From Pseudomonas haemolytica (lineage in GTDB: Bacteria > Pseudomonadota > Gammaproteobacteria > Pseudomonadales > Pseudomonadaceae), in contig NZ_VOIW01000005.1 in assembly GCF_009659625.1 (NCBI RefSeq), forward strand, positions 310,001-374,000: DNA of 64,000 nucleotides, in the 5' to 3' direction. Under the pieces are notes generated by a model that searched no databases, was not told where the DNA came from, and saw nothing but the letters and a program-made list of their open reading frames with translations. This document shows, piece by piece, positions 8,420 to 15,716 of this stretch; within the stretch, counting starts at the first letter, position 1; the number at the start of each line of letters is the position of its first letter. The position numbers were made by a program, and so were the translations under genes.

Positions 8420-10045
8420 TCAGTGGGTAGTCGGGGACAGTGGGGCGCTGTAAGGCGCGTCGCTGACGGTTTCGCTTTCGTCATCTTCGTGTTCCAGGCG
8501 CACCAGGTGGGCCGGCACGCCAGTGGCGGCACCCCAGTAGTAAATACCCAGGGCGCAGGCCGCCACGACCAGGGTGTCAAACGGGTGGCTGATCACACCG
8601 ATACCGCCAAAGCTGCCGAGCTTGGAGAGCAGGATGGTCACGGCGTAGAAACCGATCAGCCAAGCGGATGAGCGCACTTGTTGTTTGAGGTTCAGGTGCG
8701 CGGTCGGCACCCAGCGAGCGCACAGCAGGTACACCACAAACATCAGGATTTGCAGGCCCAACAGCCAGGACACCGTGCTCCAGCCCGACCAGTACACGAT
8801 CAGTGCAGCGATGATGAACGACAGCGGGCCTAGCGCCGCCATGCCCTTGACCCGGAACGGGCGCGCCATGTCCGGTGCATTGCGGCGCAAGGCGGCGACG
8901 GTCACCGGGGCCACGGCGTAACTGAGGATCAGCGCGGCGGACACTACGTTGATCAGCGCTTCCCACGACGGGAACGGCAGGGTCCAGAACACCGACAGGC
9001 CGAAGGTCAGCCACAGCGCCGGGCGCGGGATGCCGGACTTTTCATCGATGCGCGTGAAGATCTTGAAGAAGGTGCCAGTCTGCGCCCAGCCATACACCAC
9101 GCGCGGGGTGGCGTTCATGTAGATATTGCCGCAGCCACTGGGGGAGATCACCGCATCGGCCACCACCAGGTAGGCCAACCAACCCACGCCTAACGCCAGG
9201 GCGATATCGCGATAGGGCAGGGCCAATTCCTTGCTGATCCCGGCCCAGCCATTGGCGAGCATTTCGGTGGGCACGCCGCCGAGGAACGCAGTTTGCAGCA
9301 GCACATAGATGGCGGTCGACAGCAGCACCGAGAGGATCAAAGCGATGGGTATGGTGCGCTGCGGGTTCTTTACTTCGCTGGCCACCGAAATGATCGGCGT
9401 CAGCCCCAGGTAGGCGAAAATCACACCGCCGGCCGACACCGCCATCTCGATGCCGGAGAGACCAAAGGGGGCAAAGCCATGCACCTGGAAATTCGCCGGC
9501 TTGAAGAAGGTGAACAGCACACCGATCACCAGCAGCGGCACGATGAACTTGAACACGCTCACCAGGTTATTGGCGATGGCGAAGGTCTTGACGCTGCGGT
9601 AATTGAGGATAAAGAACAGGCACAGCAGCGCGAACTGGACCAGCCAGCCCAGGGTGGTCGGATCGCTGGAACCGGCTTTGGTCAGCTCGGGAAACCACGC
9701 CGCGGCGTATTGGCGCGAGGCAACCACTTCAATTGCCACCAGGCTGGAAAACGCGATCAGCGTGATAAAACCCATCAGGTAGCCCAGCAGCGGGCCATGG
9801 GAGTACACCGGGTAGCGCACCACGCCACCGGCGCGAGGCAGGGCGGCGCCGAGTTCGCAGTAGACAATGCCCAGCAGCAGCACCGCGAAACCACCGAGCA
9901 ACCAGGAAAAAATCCCTGCCGGGCCTGCGATGGCAGACACATGACTGGCGGCGAATAACCAACCCGAACCGAAGATGGCCCCCAACCCGATAAAAGTGAG
10001 GTCCATCAGTGACAGCTGTTTCTTGAACTTGCCTTGGCCTGACAT
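8420..10045 (-). CDS. APC-superfamily permease, probable hydroxyproline uptake
   Basis: 541 residues with about 12 or more hydrophobic helices. The APC-type first helix is LTFIGLGAIFGSGWLFAA, including the unwound GAIFGSG ligand-binding segment. The C-terminal 30 residues are hydrophilic. It is the first gene of the minus-strand hydroxyproline operon, its stop overlapping the possible first ATG of the epimerase, so it is the likely importer of hydroxyproline or a related imino acid. P. aeruginosa lhp clusters are known to use other transporter types. Substrate is inferred from context. Confidence 0.88.
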   Translation of the reverse strand: MSGQGKFKKQLSLMDLTFIGLGAIFGSGWLFAASHVSAIAGPAGIFSWLLGGFAVLLLGIVYCELGAALPRAGGVVRYPVYSHGPLLGYLMGFITLIAFSSLVAIEVVASRQYAAAWFPELTKAGSSDPTTLGWLVQFALLCLFFILNYRSVKTFAIANNLVSVFKFIVPLLVIGVLFTFFKPANFQVHGFAPFGLSGIEMAVSAGGVIFAYLGLTPIISVASEVKNPQRTIPIALILSVLLSTAIYVLLQTAFLGGVPTEMLANGWAGISKELALPYRDIALALGVGWLAYLVVADAVISPSGCGNIYMNATPRVVYGWAQTGTFFKIFTRIDEKSGIPRPALWLTFGLSVFWTLPFPSWEALINVVSAALILSYAVAPVTVAALRRNAPDMARPFRVKGMAALGPLSFIIAALIVYWSGWSTVSWLLGLQILMFVVYLLCARWVPTAHLNLKQQVRSSAWLIGFYAVTILLSKLGSFGGIGVISHPFDTLVVAACALGIYYWGAATGVPAHLVRLEHEDDESETVSDAPYSAPLSPTTH

Positions 10046-10223
10046 AGCGGCGCCTTCTTGTGAGTTATTGGATAGGCATGCAGTGGCGCTATCGTGAACC
10101 CGTCAACCTTGCGGCGATTGATGTTTTGCGTTGGGATGGATGACGAATTCAGCACACTTTTCCGCGCTCGACAGCGGCCCGGCACATGGCGCAATCTGCG
10201 GGTTGTCGACAAATCAAGGGGCG

Positions 10224-11042
10224 ATGAAAGTCATGTTGCAAAGCGCGTTTGCGAGCCTTTTCCAGGGCAGCCGCCCCCACACCATCGAGCAGCTATTGAG
10301 CGGTGTAGAGCAGTTATTGCCGATGCTCGACGTGCTGCCTAATGCTGCAATCTTTATCAAGGACATCGACGCCCGCTACGTGCTCGCCAACCGCACCCTG
10401 GTGCAACGCTGCGGCCTCAGGCAGTTGCAGCCGCTGCTGGGCAAGACCAGTGCCGAAGTGTTCCCCGCGCAACTGGGGCCGGGCTATACCGAGCAGGACC
10501 GGCGCGTGCTGGAACAGGGTTTTGTATTGGAAGACCAGCTTGAACTGCACCTCTACGGCACCCGCGAACCTGGCTGGTGCCTCACGCACAAGTGGCCGTT
10601 GTACAACCATCTTGGCGCGATCATCGGCCTGGCCGGGATTTCGGTCGACCTGCAATCGGCCAGCGAAACCCACCCGGCCTATCAGCGCCTGGCGGCAGTG
10701 GATGAACATATCCGCAGCCACTTCAACCGCCGCGTCACCCTGGGTGAATTGACGCGCATCGCCGGGATCTCCGTAGCGCAACTGGAGCGCTACTGCAAAC
10801 GCGTATTCCACCTCACGCCGCGGCAGATGATCCAGAAAGTGCGCCTCGAGCATGCACGCCGGCTGTTGCATACCGAGCTGCCAATAACCGAGGTGGCGTT
10901 GCAATGCGGATACACCGACCACAGCGCGTTTACCCGACAGTTCAAGGCGCTGACCGGGTTTACGCCCAGGCAGTATCGGCAGGCGACGCAAGCGGAGGGA
11001 GCAGACGAAGGTCCAATGTGGGAGGGGGCTTGCTCCCGATAA
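10224..11042 (+). CDS. PAS-AraC regulator of hydroxyproline operon
   Basis: The N-terminal part resembles a PAS sensor (VLPNAAIFIKDIDARYVLAN, LLGKTSAEVFP, GIIGLAGISVDL-like end) and the C-terminal part is an AraC DNA-binding domain (VTLGELTRIAGISVAQLERY; EVALQCGYTDHSAFTRQFK). It is divergent from the permease-first hydroxyproline operon, with 178 bp between, and is the obvious activator, analogous to LhpR. ATG 10224 follows AAGGGG; 10233 is an alternative. The last eight residues (MWEGACSR) and the TAA are encoded by the left arm of a REP element, suggesting a replaced C-terminal tail. Confidence 0.85.
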   Translation: MKVMLQSAFASLFQGSRPHTIEQLLSGVEQLLPMLDVLPNAAIFIKDIDARYVLANRTLVQRCGLRQLQPLLGKTSAEVFPAQLGPGYTEQDRRVLEQGFVLEDQLELHLYGTREPGWCLTHKWPLYNHLGAIIGLAGISVDLQSASETHPAYQRLAAVDEHIRSHFNRRVTLGELTRIAGISVAQLERYCKRVFHLTPRQMIQKVRLEHARRLLHTELPITEVALQCGYTDHSAFTRQFKALTGFTPRQYRQATQAEGADEGPMWEGACSR

Positions 11043-11105
11043 CGAAGGATCAGATAAAAATAGGCTGACTGACACACTGCTATCGGGAGCAAGCCCCCTC
11101 CCACA
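11017..11105. repeat. REP doublet (REPIN)
   Basis: Two perfectly complementary 25-nt arms (11017-11041 and 11081-11105; core GGGAGGGGGCTTGCTCCC) flank a 39-nt spacer. This is the structure of a REPIN, two REP sequences in inverted orientation, dispersed in Pseudomonas by RAYT transposases. No RAYT gene is in this window. The left arm lies inside the regulator coding sequence and provides its stop codon; the whole can also fold as a large hairpin terminator. Confidence 0.9.
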
Positions 11106-11161
11106 ATTTCGATGCAACGAATGGAGCGCACGCCCCTCATATGCTTACGAGTAACCTTTTC

Positions 11162-13246
11162 ATGACCACAGGTATCGAGCTTATGACCGCGGCGAACAAC
11201 GACCATGTGAACTGGCTGGTGCAACAATCCATGCTGCACGCGGCGCGGCAGCGGGCCAGGCTCTACTCCGGCCAGGGCCGCTTGTGGCAGCAGCCGTACG
11301 CACATACCCGCCCGCGTGATGCTTCAGCCTTGTCATCGGTGTGGTTCACCGCGTATCCGGCGTCGATTGTCACCCGCGAAGACGGCACGGTGCTCGAGGC
11401 GTTGGGGGATGAAAGCCTGTGGCATGCTTTATCGAAAATCGGCATCCAGGGCATTCACAACGGCCCGCTGAAAAAGTCCGGTGGTTTGTCTGGCACCGAG
11501 CACACCCCGACCATCGACGGCAACTTCGACCGCATCAGTTTCGACATCGACCCGCAACTGGGCACCGAGGCACAGTTGCAGGCGTTGACGCGCATGGCCG
11601 CCGCGCACAATGCGGTGATCATCGACGATGTGATCCCGTCCCACACCGGCAAGGGCGCGGATTTTCGCCTGGCGGAAATGGCCTATGAGGACTACCCCGG
11701 GCTGTACCACATGGTGGAAATCCGCGAGGAAGACTGGCCGTTGCTGCCTGACGTGGCCGAGGGCCGTGATGCGCAGAACCTCAGCCCGCTGCAGGTGGAC
11801 GCGCTGCGTGACAAGCACTACATCGTCGGCCAATTGCAACGGGTGATCTTCTTCGAGCCCGGCGTCAAGGAAACCGACTGGAGCGCCACGCCAGTGGTGG
11901 TCGGCGTGGATGGCAAACCACGGCGATGGGTGTACCTGCACTACTTCAAGGAAGGCCAACCGTCGCTCAACTGGCTTGACCCTTCGTTCGCCGCGCAGCA
12001 GATGATCATCGGTGACGCGCTACACGCCATCGATGTGATGGGCGCGAAGATCCTGCGCCTGGACGCCAACGGCTTTCTCGGTGTGGAGCGCAAGCTCGAT
12101 GGCACGGCCTGGTCGGAAAGCCATCCGCTGTCGATCACCGGCAACCAGTTGCTCGGCGGGGCGATTCGCAAGGCCGGCGGGTTCAGCTTCCAGGAGCTCA
12201 ACCTCACGGTGGACGACATCGCCTCCATGTCCCACGGCGGCGCCGACCTGTCCTATGACTTCATCACCCGGCCTGCCTACCAGCATGCGTTGTTGATGGG
12301 CGATACCGAATTCCTGCGGCTGATGCTGCGCCAGATGCACAGCCTCGGCATCGACCCAGGTTCGTTGATCCATGCGCTGCAGAACCACGATGAACTGACC
12401 CTGGAACTGGTGCACTTCTGGACGCTGCACGCCCATGATACGTTTCTTTTCCAGGGCCAGACCTTTCCCGGCAACATCCTGCGCGAGCATATCCGCGAGC
12501 AGATGTACGAACGCCTGACCGGCGAGCACGCACCGTATAACCTCAAATTCGTCACCAACGGCGTGTCCTGCACCACTGCCAGTATCATCACCGCTGCCCT
12601 CGGCATTCGTGACCTTGAGGCGATTACTGCGGCTGATATCCAGCAGATTCGCCAGATTCATTTGCTGCTGGTGATGTACAACGCCATGCAGCCTGGGGTG
12701 TTTGCCTTGTCCGGCTGGGACTTGGTAGGCGCGCTGCCGTTGGCGGCCGAAGAGGTCGCGCATCTGATGGCCGATGGTGATACCCGTTGGATTCACCGTG
12801 GTGCCTATGACCTGGTGGACCTGAACCCTGACGCCGAACTATCGGCAGGGCAAATGCCCCGCTCGAAAAGCCTGTATGGCAGCCTCAACAGCCAATTGCA
12901 GGACCCGGACTCGTTTGCCTCCCAACTGCAAAAAATCCTCGCCGTGCGCCGCGCCTACGACATCGCCGCCAGCCGCCAGATCCTGGTGCCGGACGTCGAA
13001 CATCCAGGCTTGCTGATCATGGTTCACGAACTGCCGGCCGGCAAAGGCACGCAAATCACCGCACTGAACTTCGGCGCTACTCCGATCACGGAAACCCTGC
13101 ACCTGCCCGACATTGCGCCAGGGCCAGTGGTGGACATTATCAATGAGCGAGTGGAGGGCGACCTGACCGCCGAGGGTGAATTCACTATCACCCTGGATGC
13201 CTATGAAGGCTTGGCGTTGCGGGTGGTGAGCAGCACGCCGATGTAG
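11162..13246 (+). CDS. treS: GH13 trehalose synthase (maltose isomerising)
   Basis: About 694 residues with all four GH13 regions: AVIIDDVIPSHTG (region I), RLDANGF with nucleophile D301, FSFQELN with acid/base E345, and QNHDE with D410. The length and unusual region I/II fit the Pseudomonas trehalose synthase group, which interconverts maltose and trehalose and diverges from actinobacterial TreS. No maltokinase, GlgE or glycogen genes are adjacent, so the physiological route (osmoprotection or glycan turnover) cannot be read here. ATGs at 11141 and 11183 are alternative starts; none has a strong ribosome binding site. Confidence 0.8.
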   Translation: MTTGIELMTAANNDHVNWLVQQSMLHAARQRARLYSGQGRLWQQPYAHTRPRDASALSSVWFTAYPASIVTREDGTVLEALGDESLWHALSKIGIQGIHNGPLKKSGGLSGTEHTPTIDGNFDRISFDIDPQLGTEAQLQALTRMAAAHNAVIIDDVIPSHTGKGADFRLAEMAYEDYPGLYHMVEIREEDWPLLPDVAEGRDAQNLSPLQVDALRDKHYIVGQLQRVIFFEPGVKETDWSATPVVVGVDGKPRRWVYLHYFKEGQPSLNWLDPSFAAQQMIIGDALHAIDVMGAKILRLDANGFLGVERKLDGTAWSESHPLSITGNQLLGGAIRKAGGFSFQELNLTVDDIASMSHGGADLSYDFITRPAYQHALLMGDTEFLRLMLRQMHSLGIDPGSLIHALQNHDELTLELVHFWTLHAHDTFLFQGQTFPGNILREHIREQMYERLTGEHAPYNLKFVTNGVSCTTASIITAALGIRDLEAITAADIQQIRQIHLLLVMYNAMQPGVFALSGWDLVGALPLAAEEVAHLMADGDTRWIHRGAYDLVDLNPDAELSAGQMPRSKSLYGSLNSQLQDPDSFASQLQKILAVRRAYDIAASRQILVPDVEHPGLLIMVHELPAGKGTQITALNFGATPITETLHLPDIAPGPVVDIINERVEGDLTAEGEFTITLDAYEGLALRVVSSTPM

Positions 13247-13334
13247 GGCAGGTGCAGGGCTCGGACAAGCCGGGTCAAAGGCTCCCTACGGCCCTTGACC
13301 CCGGCAAGTTTGCAATCAGAACAGCATCAGACGA

Positions 13335-13763
13335 TCAATGGCGCTTATTCTTGTGCTTATGCTTGTTACCTTTGTGCTTTGCGCCACCTGAACGATGACT
13401 GCTCTCGTCATCGGCAAGGTTATTACCCAGCGCGCCGCCCGCTGCGCCGCCCACACCCGCGCCGATCGTCGAACCGGTGGTGCCGCCCAGGCGATTGCCA
13501 ATCAGCGAACCACCTGCAGAACCCAAACCGCCGCCAATCGCCGCTTCGGTTTTATTGCCCTTTTGCGCGCCAACCGCGCCACCGGCGGCGCCACCCACGC
13601 CTGCACCGATGGCCGCGCCGGTCGACCCACCGAGCTGTTGGCCTACCACATTGCCCAACGCGCCGCCGACACCGCCTCCCAGCGCGGCAGTGCCATCTCC
13701 GGCGGCCAAGGCCCCTTGGGAAATCAGGATGCCCAATGCCAGGGCAGGGAATGTCATGTTCAT
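13335..13763 (-). CDS. Secreted glycine-zipper protein
   Basis: 142 residues: a cleavable signal peptide (MNMTFPALALGILISQGALA), then repeated GAGVGGAAGGAVG-type stretches forming two to three glycine-zipper segments, and a basic His/Lys-rich tail ending NKHKHKNKRH. Glycine-zipper (YMGG/Gly-zipper_2TM) proteins are exported envelope proteins whose zippers insert in membranes. The ATG at 13763 follows TTGAGG and gives a proper signal peptide; longer in-frame starts add a non-signal N-terminus. The tail could bind metal or polyanions; this is only a compositional remark. Confidence 0.8.
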   Translation of the reverse strand: MNMTFPALALGILISQGALAAGDGTAALGGGVGGALGNVVGQQLGGSTGAAIGAGVGGAAGGAVGAQKGNKTEAAIGGGLGSAGGSLIGNRLGGTTGSTIGAGVGGAAGGALGNNLADDESSHRSGGAKHKGNKHKHKNKRH

Positions 13764-13897
13764 TTTTGTGTACCTCAAGGGCTGTCTCAGGCGCTCACGG
13801 GTTAAAGCACGCCTGACTTTCAGATTAGAGCACACGCGCTGTCATTGCGGTTTTCTGCGATAGCCATTTACGCAAGATAAAATTTTTGTGCAGCCCT

Positions 13898-13925
13898 CTT
13901 GAATTCCTTTTTCGCGTCCATAAAT
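13898..13925 (+). promoter_or_regulatory. Sigma-32-type heat-shock promoter
   Basis: CTTGAA, a 14-bp spacer and CCATAAAT match the sigma-32 consensus (CTTGAA, 13-15 bp, CCCATnT) well. It lies 70-95 bp upstream of the small heat-shock gene. Confidence 0.7.
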
Positions 13926-13960
13926 TTTTGATCACGTGATGCCGAACTCGGGTCGCGTAC

Positions 13961-13996
13961 TAAATCACTTGGAGAAACTCAGGAGATTTTAAAATG
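13961..13996 (+). promoter_or_regulatory. ROSE-like RNA thermometer
   Basis: The leader can fold into one imperfect hairpin that buries the Shine-Dalgarno AGGAG at 13981-13985. Bases 62-66 (AAATC) pair with 85-89, 68-70 (CTT) with 81-83 (AGG), G13971 bulges, and GGAG/CTC closes on an AAA loop. A bulged G opposite a paired Shine-Dalgarno is the hallmark of ROSE elements found upstream of ibpA-type genes. A short ATCACGTGAT dyad precedes it at 13931. Structure was derived by hand. Confidence 0.65.
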
Positions 13997-14452
13997 GCTA
14001 CTACCCTTTCGTTGGCCCCACTGTTCCGTCAATCGGTGGGTTTTGATCGCTTCAATGACCTGTTCGAGTCGGCGCTTCGCAGCGAGGCTCCGAATTCCTA
14101 TCCACCTCATAACGTGGAAAAGCACGGTGATGACGCGTACCGCATTGTCATCGCAGTCGCTGGCCTGACTGAGGAGGATCTGGATATCCAGGTCGAAAGG
14201 GGCGTGTTGACGGTTTCCGGCGGAAAACGCGAAACCGACGATAAGGTCGCTTACCTGCACCAGGGCATTGCCCAACGCGCGTTCCGGTTGTCGTTCCGCT
14301 TGGCGGACCATATCGAAGTGCGTGGCGCAGCCTTGACCAATGGTTTGCTGAGCATCGACTTGCTGCGTCAGGTGCCTGAAGAGGCCAAGCCCAAACGCAT
14401 CATGATTGGTGGCGAGGCCAAGCCTGACCTGCGTCAGGTCAGTGTGCAGTAA
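13994..14452 (+). CDS. ibpA: Hsp20 small heat-shock chaperone
   Basis: 152 residues with an alpha-crystallin domain (DAYRIVIAVAGLTEEDLDIQ through LLSIDLLR) and the C-terminal KRIMI segment corresponding to the I-x-I oligomerisation motif. Small Hsps hold unfolding proteins in a refoldable state. The start has AGGAG in the leader, which is also the paired strand of the ROSE-like hairpin, so transcription (sigma-32) and translation (thermometer) are both expected to rise with temperature. Confidence 0.93.
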   Translation: MATTLSLAPLFRQSVGFDRFNDLFESALRSEAPNSYPPHNVEKHGDDAYRIVIAVAGLTEEDLDIQVERGVLTVSGGKRETDDKVAYLHQGIAQRAFRLSFRLADHIEVRGAALTNGLLSIDLLRQVPEEAKPKRIMIGGEAKPDLRQVSVQ

Positions 14453-14468
14453 CGCAATCGGCGGTAAG

Positions 14469-14496
14469 AAGGCGCTCTACGGAGCGCCTTTTTTTT
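14469..14496 (+). terminator. Rho-independent terminator
   Basis: A 9-bp perfect stem (AAGGCGCTC / GAGCGCCTT) with a TACG loop is followed by eight T residues just after the hsp20 stop. Confidence 0.92.
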
Positions 14497-14501
14497 GCGC
14501 G

Positions 14502-15398
14502 TCAGACCGAGCTCTTGACCGCGAACAACTTCCTGGCCTCGGCAAAACACTTCTCGGCAATGGCCGAGCGCGGTTCGGTCTTGCGCATCACCATGCCCAG
14601 CGGTGCGAGTACGCTGGCGTCCGGCAGGTTGATGAACGCCAGGTTTTCGATCGGGCTTTCCAGGCCACTGTCCAGGGGCATGATTGCGCAGCAGAACCCT
14701 TCGCGGATCGCCTGGAACAGCTGATAGGTCGAATCGCTTTCGAGGATGGGCTGGGGGTCGAGCCCGCGGCTGCGGAAGCTCAGGTCGATGGACTTTCGGT
14801 AGTGCATGCCAGTGCTGATCATCCCCAGGGGCAGTTCGGCGGCGTCTTCCCAGCTCATTTCCGTGCCTTCGAAATGGAAGTGGCGGGTGTCGTACAGCAG
14901 GCCGACGCGGGTCTCGCCCAGTTCGAAAAACTCCAGGTAGTTGGCGTTTACATGGTCCAGATAGCACACGCCCAGGTCCAGTTGGTTGGTACCCAAGGCT
15001 TCGATGATCTTGTCCGAGCTCATGGAGGTCAGGCTGAACTTGAGCTCCGGGAAGGTGTGGGACAAGCCCTGGATGTAGCTGATCGGATTGAAGCCGCTCA
15101 GGGGCACCAGGCCCAGGCGCAGGTTACCGACCAACTGGCCTCGGCATGCAGCGGCCTCGGCAAACAAACCGTCATGGGCGGCCAGCAAGGTTCGGGCCCA
15201 GGCCAGTACGCGTTCACCGGCCTGGGTGAAACCCTCGAAGCGCTGGCCGCGGGTGACCAGTTCCAGGCCCAGCTCATCTTCCAGGTTGCGCAGGCGCATC
15301 GACAGGGTCGGCTGGGTGATATGACAGCGTGCGGCAGCCTGGCCGAAATGCCGGGTCTGCTCCAGCGCGATCAGGAATTTAAGTTGCTTTATGTCCAT
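14502..15398 (-). CDS. LysR-family transcription regulator
   Basis: 298 residues: an N-terminal winged helix (MDIKQLKFLIALEQTRHFGQ, ITQPTLSMRLRNLEDELG) and a periplasmic-binding-like effector domain (RLGLVPLSGFNP onward). Start at ATG 15398 gives the standard LysR N-terminus; 15443 would add 15 residues without support. It is convergent with hsp20 and its target is not evident: the divergent gene is the GGDEF/EAL protein, 319 bp away. Confidence 0.9.
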   Translation of the reverse strand: MDIKQLKFLIALEQTRHFGQAAARCHITQPTLSMRLRNLEDELGLELVTRGQRFEGFTQAGERVLAWARTLLAAHDGLFAEAAACRGQLVGNLRLGLVPLSGFNPISYIQGLSHTFPELKFSLTSMSSDKIIEALGTNQLDLGVCYLDHVNANYLEFFELGETRVGLLYDTRHFHFEGTEMSWEDAAELPLGMISTGMHYRKSIDLSFRSRGLDPQPILESDSTYQLFQAIREGFCCAIMPLDSGLESPIENLAFINLPDASVLAPLGMVMRKTEPRSAIAEKCFAEARKLFAVKSSV

Positions 15399-15716
15399 TA
15401 AGGCACCTGCCTGGGAATAAGTTAAAAGCCGTCGAAGGCGCAAGGGGCTGGGAACCCGCGTAAGCCGGCGAATGATGAACAGACGACCTTATTGTAACGC
15501 CAGGCGCGTCTACCCGGTGGTGCTTGCGCCTGTTCAACCATTATTCGGCGTTCGCCCTGTTGTCGGTGGTGGGCGTGCCTCAAATGTCCATTTTTCAGGA
15601 AATCTCAGGTCTTTTGAAAAAGTGTCTATCTTCTAATAGCAAGCAATGGCGCACCCGCATGTGCGCCGTGTGATTTTCAACGCGGGTATGTAGCTTGCCC
15701 ATGCATCTGGAGCACG
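15399..15716. other. Intergenic region, LysR/GGDEF-EAL
   Basis: 318 bp without a gene. A perfect 7-bp hairpin, GGCGCAC / GTGCGCC with a 6-nt loop, lies at 15648-15667, and CTGGAG forms the ribosome binding site of the downstream gene. No clear promoter or known regulator box was recognised. Confidence 0.5.

Noticed and set aside
13335..13763. Tandem GAGVGGAAGG repeats as a possible CRISPR or minisatellite
   Set aside because: The repetition is at protein level (glycine zipper) with varied codons; there are no direct repeats with unique spacers.
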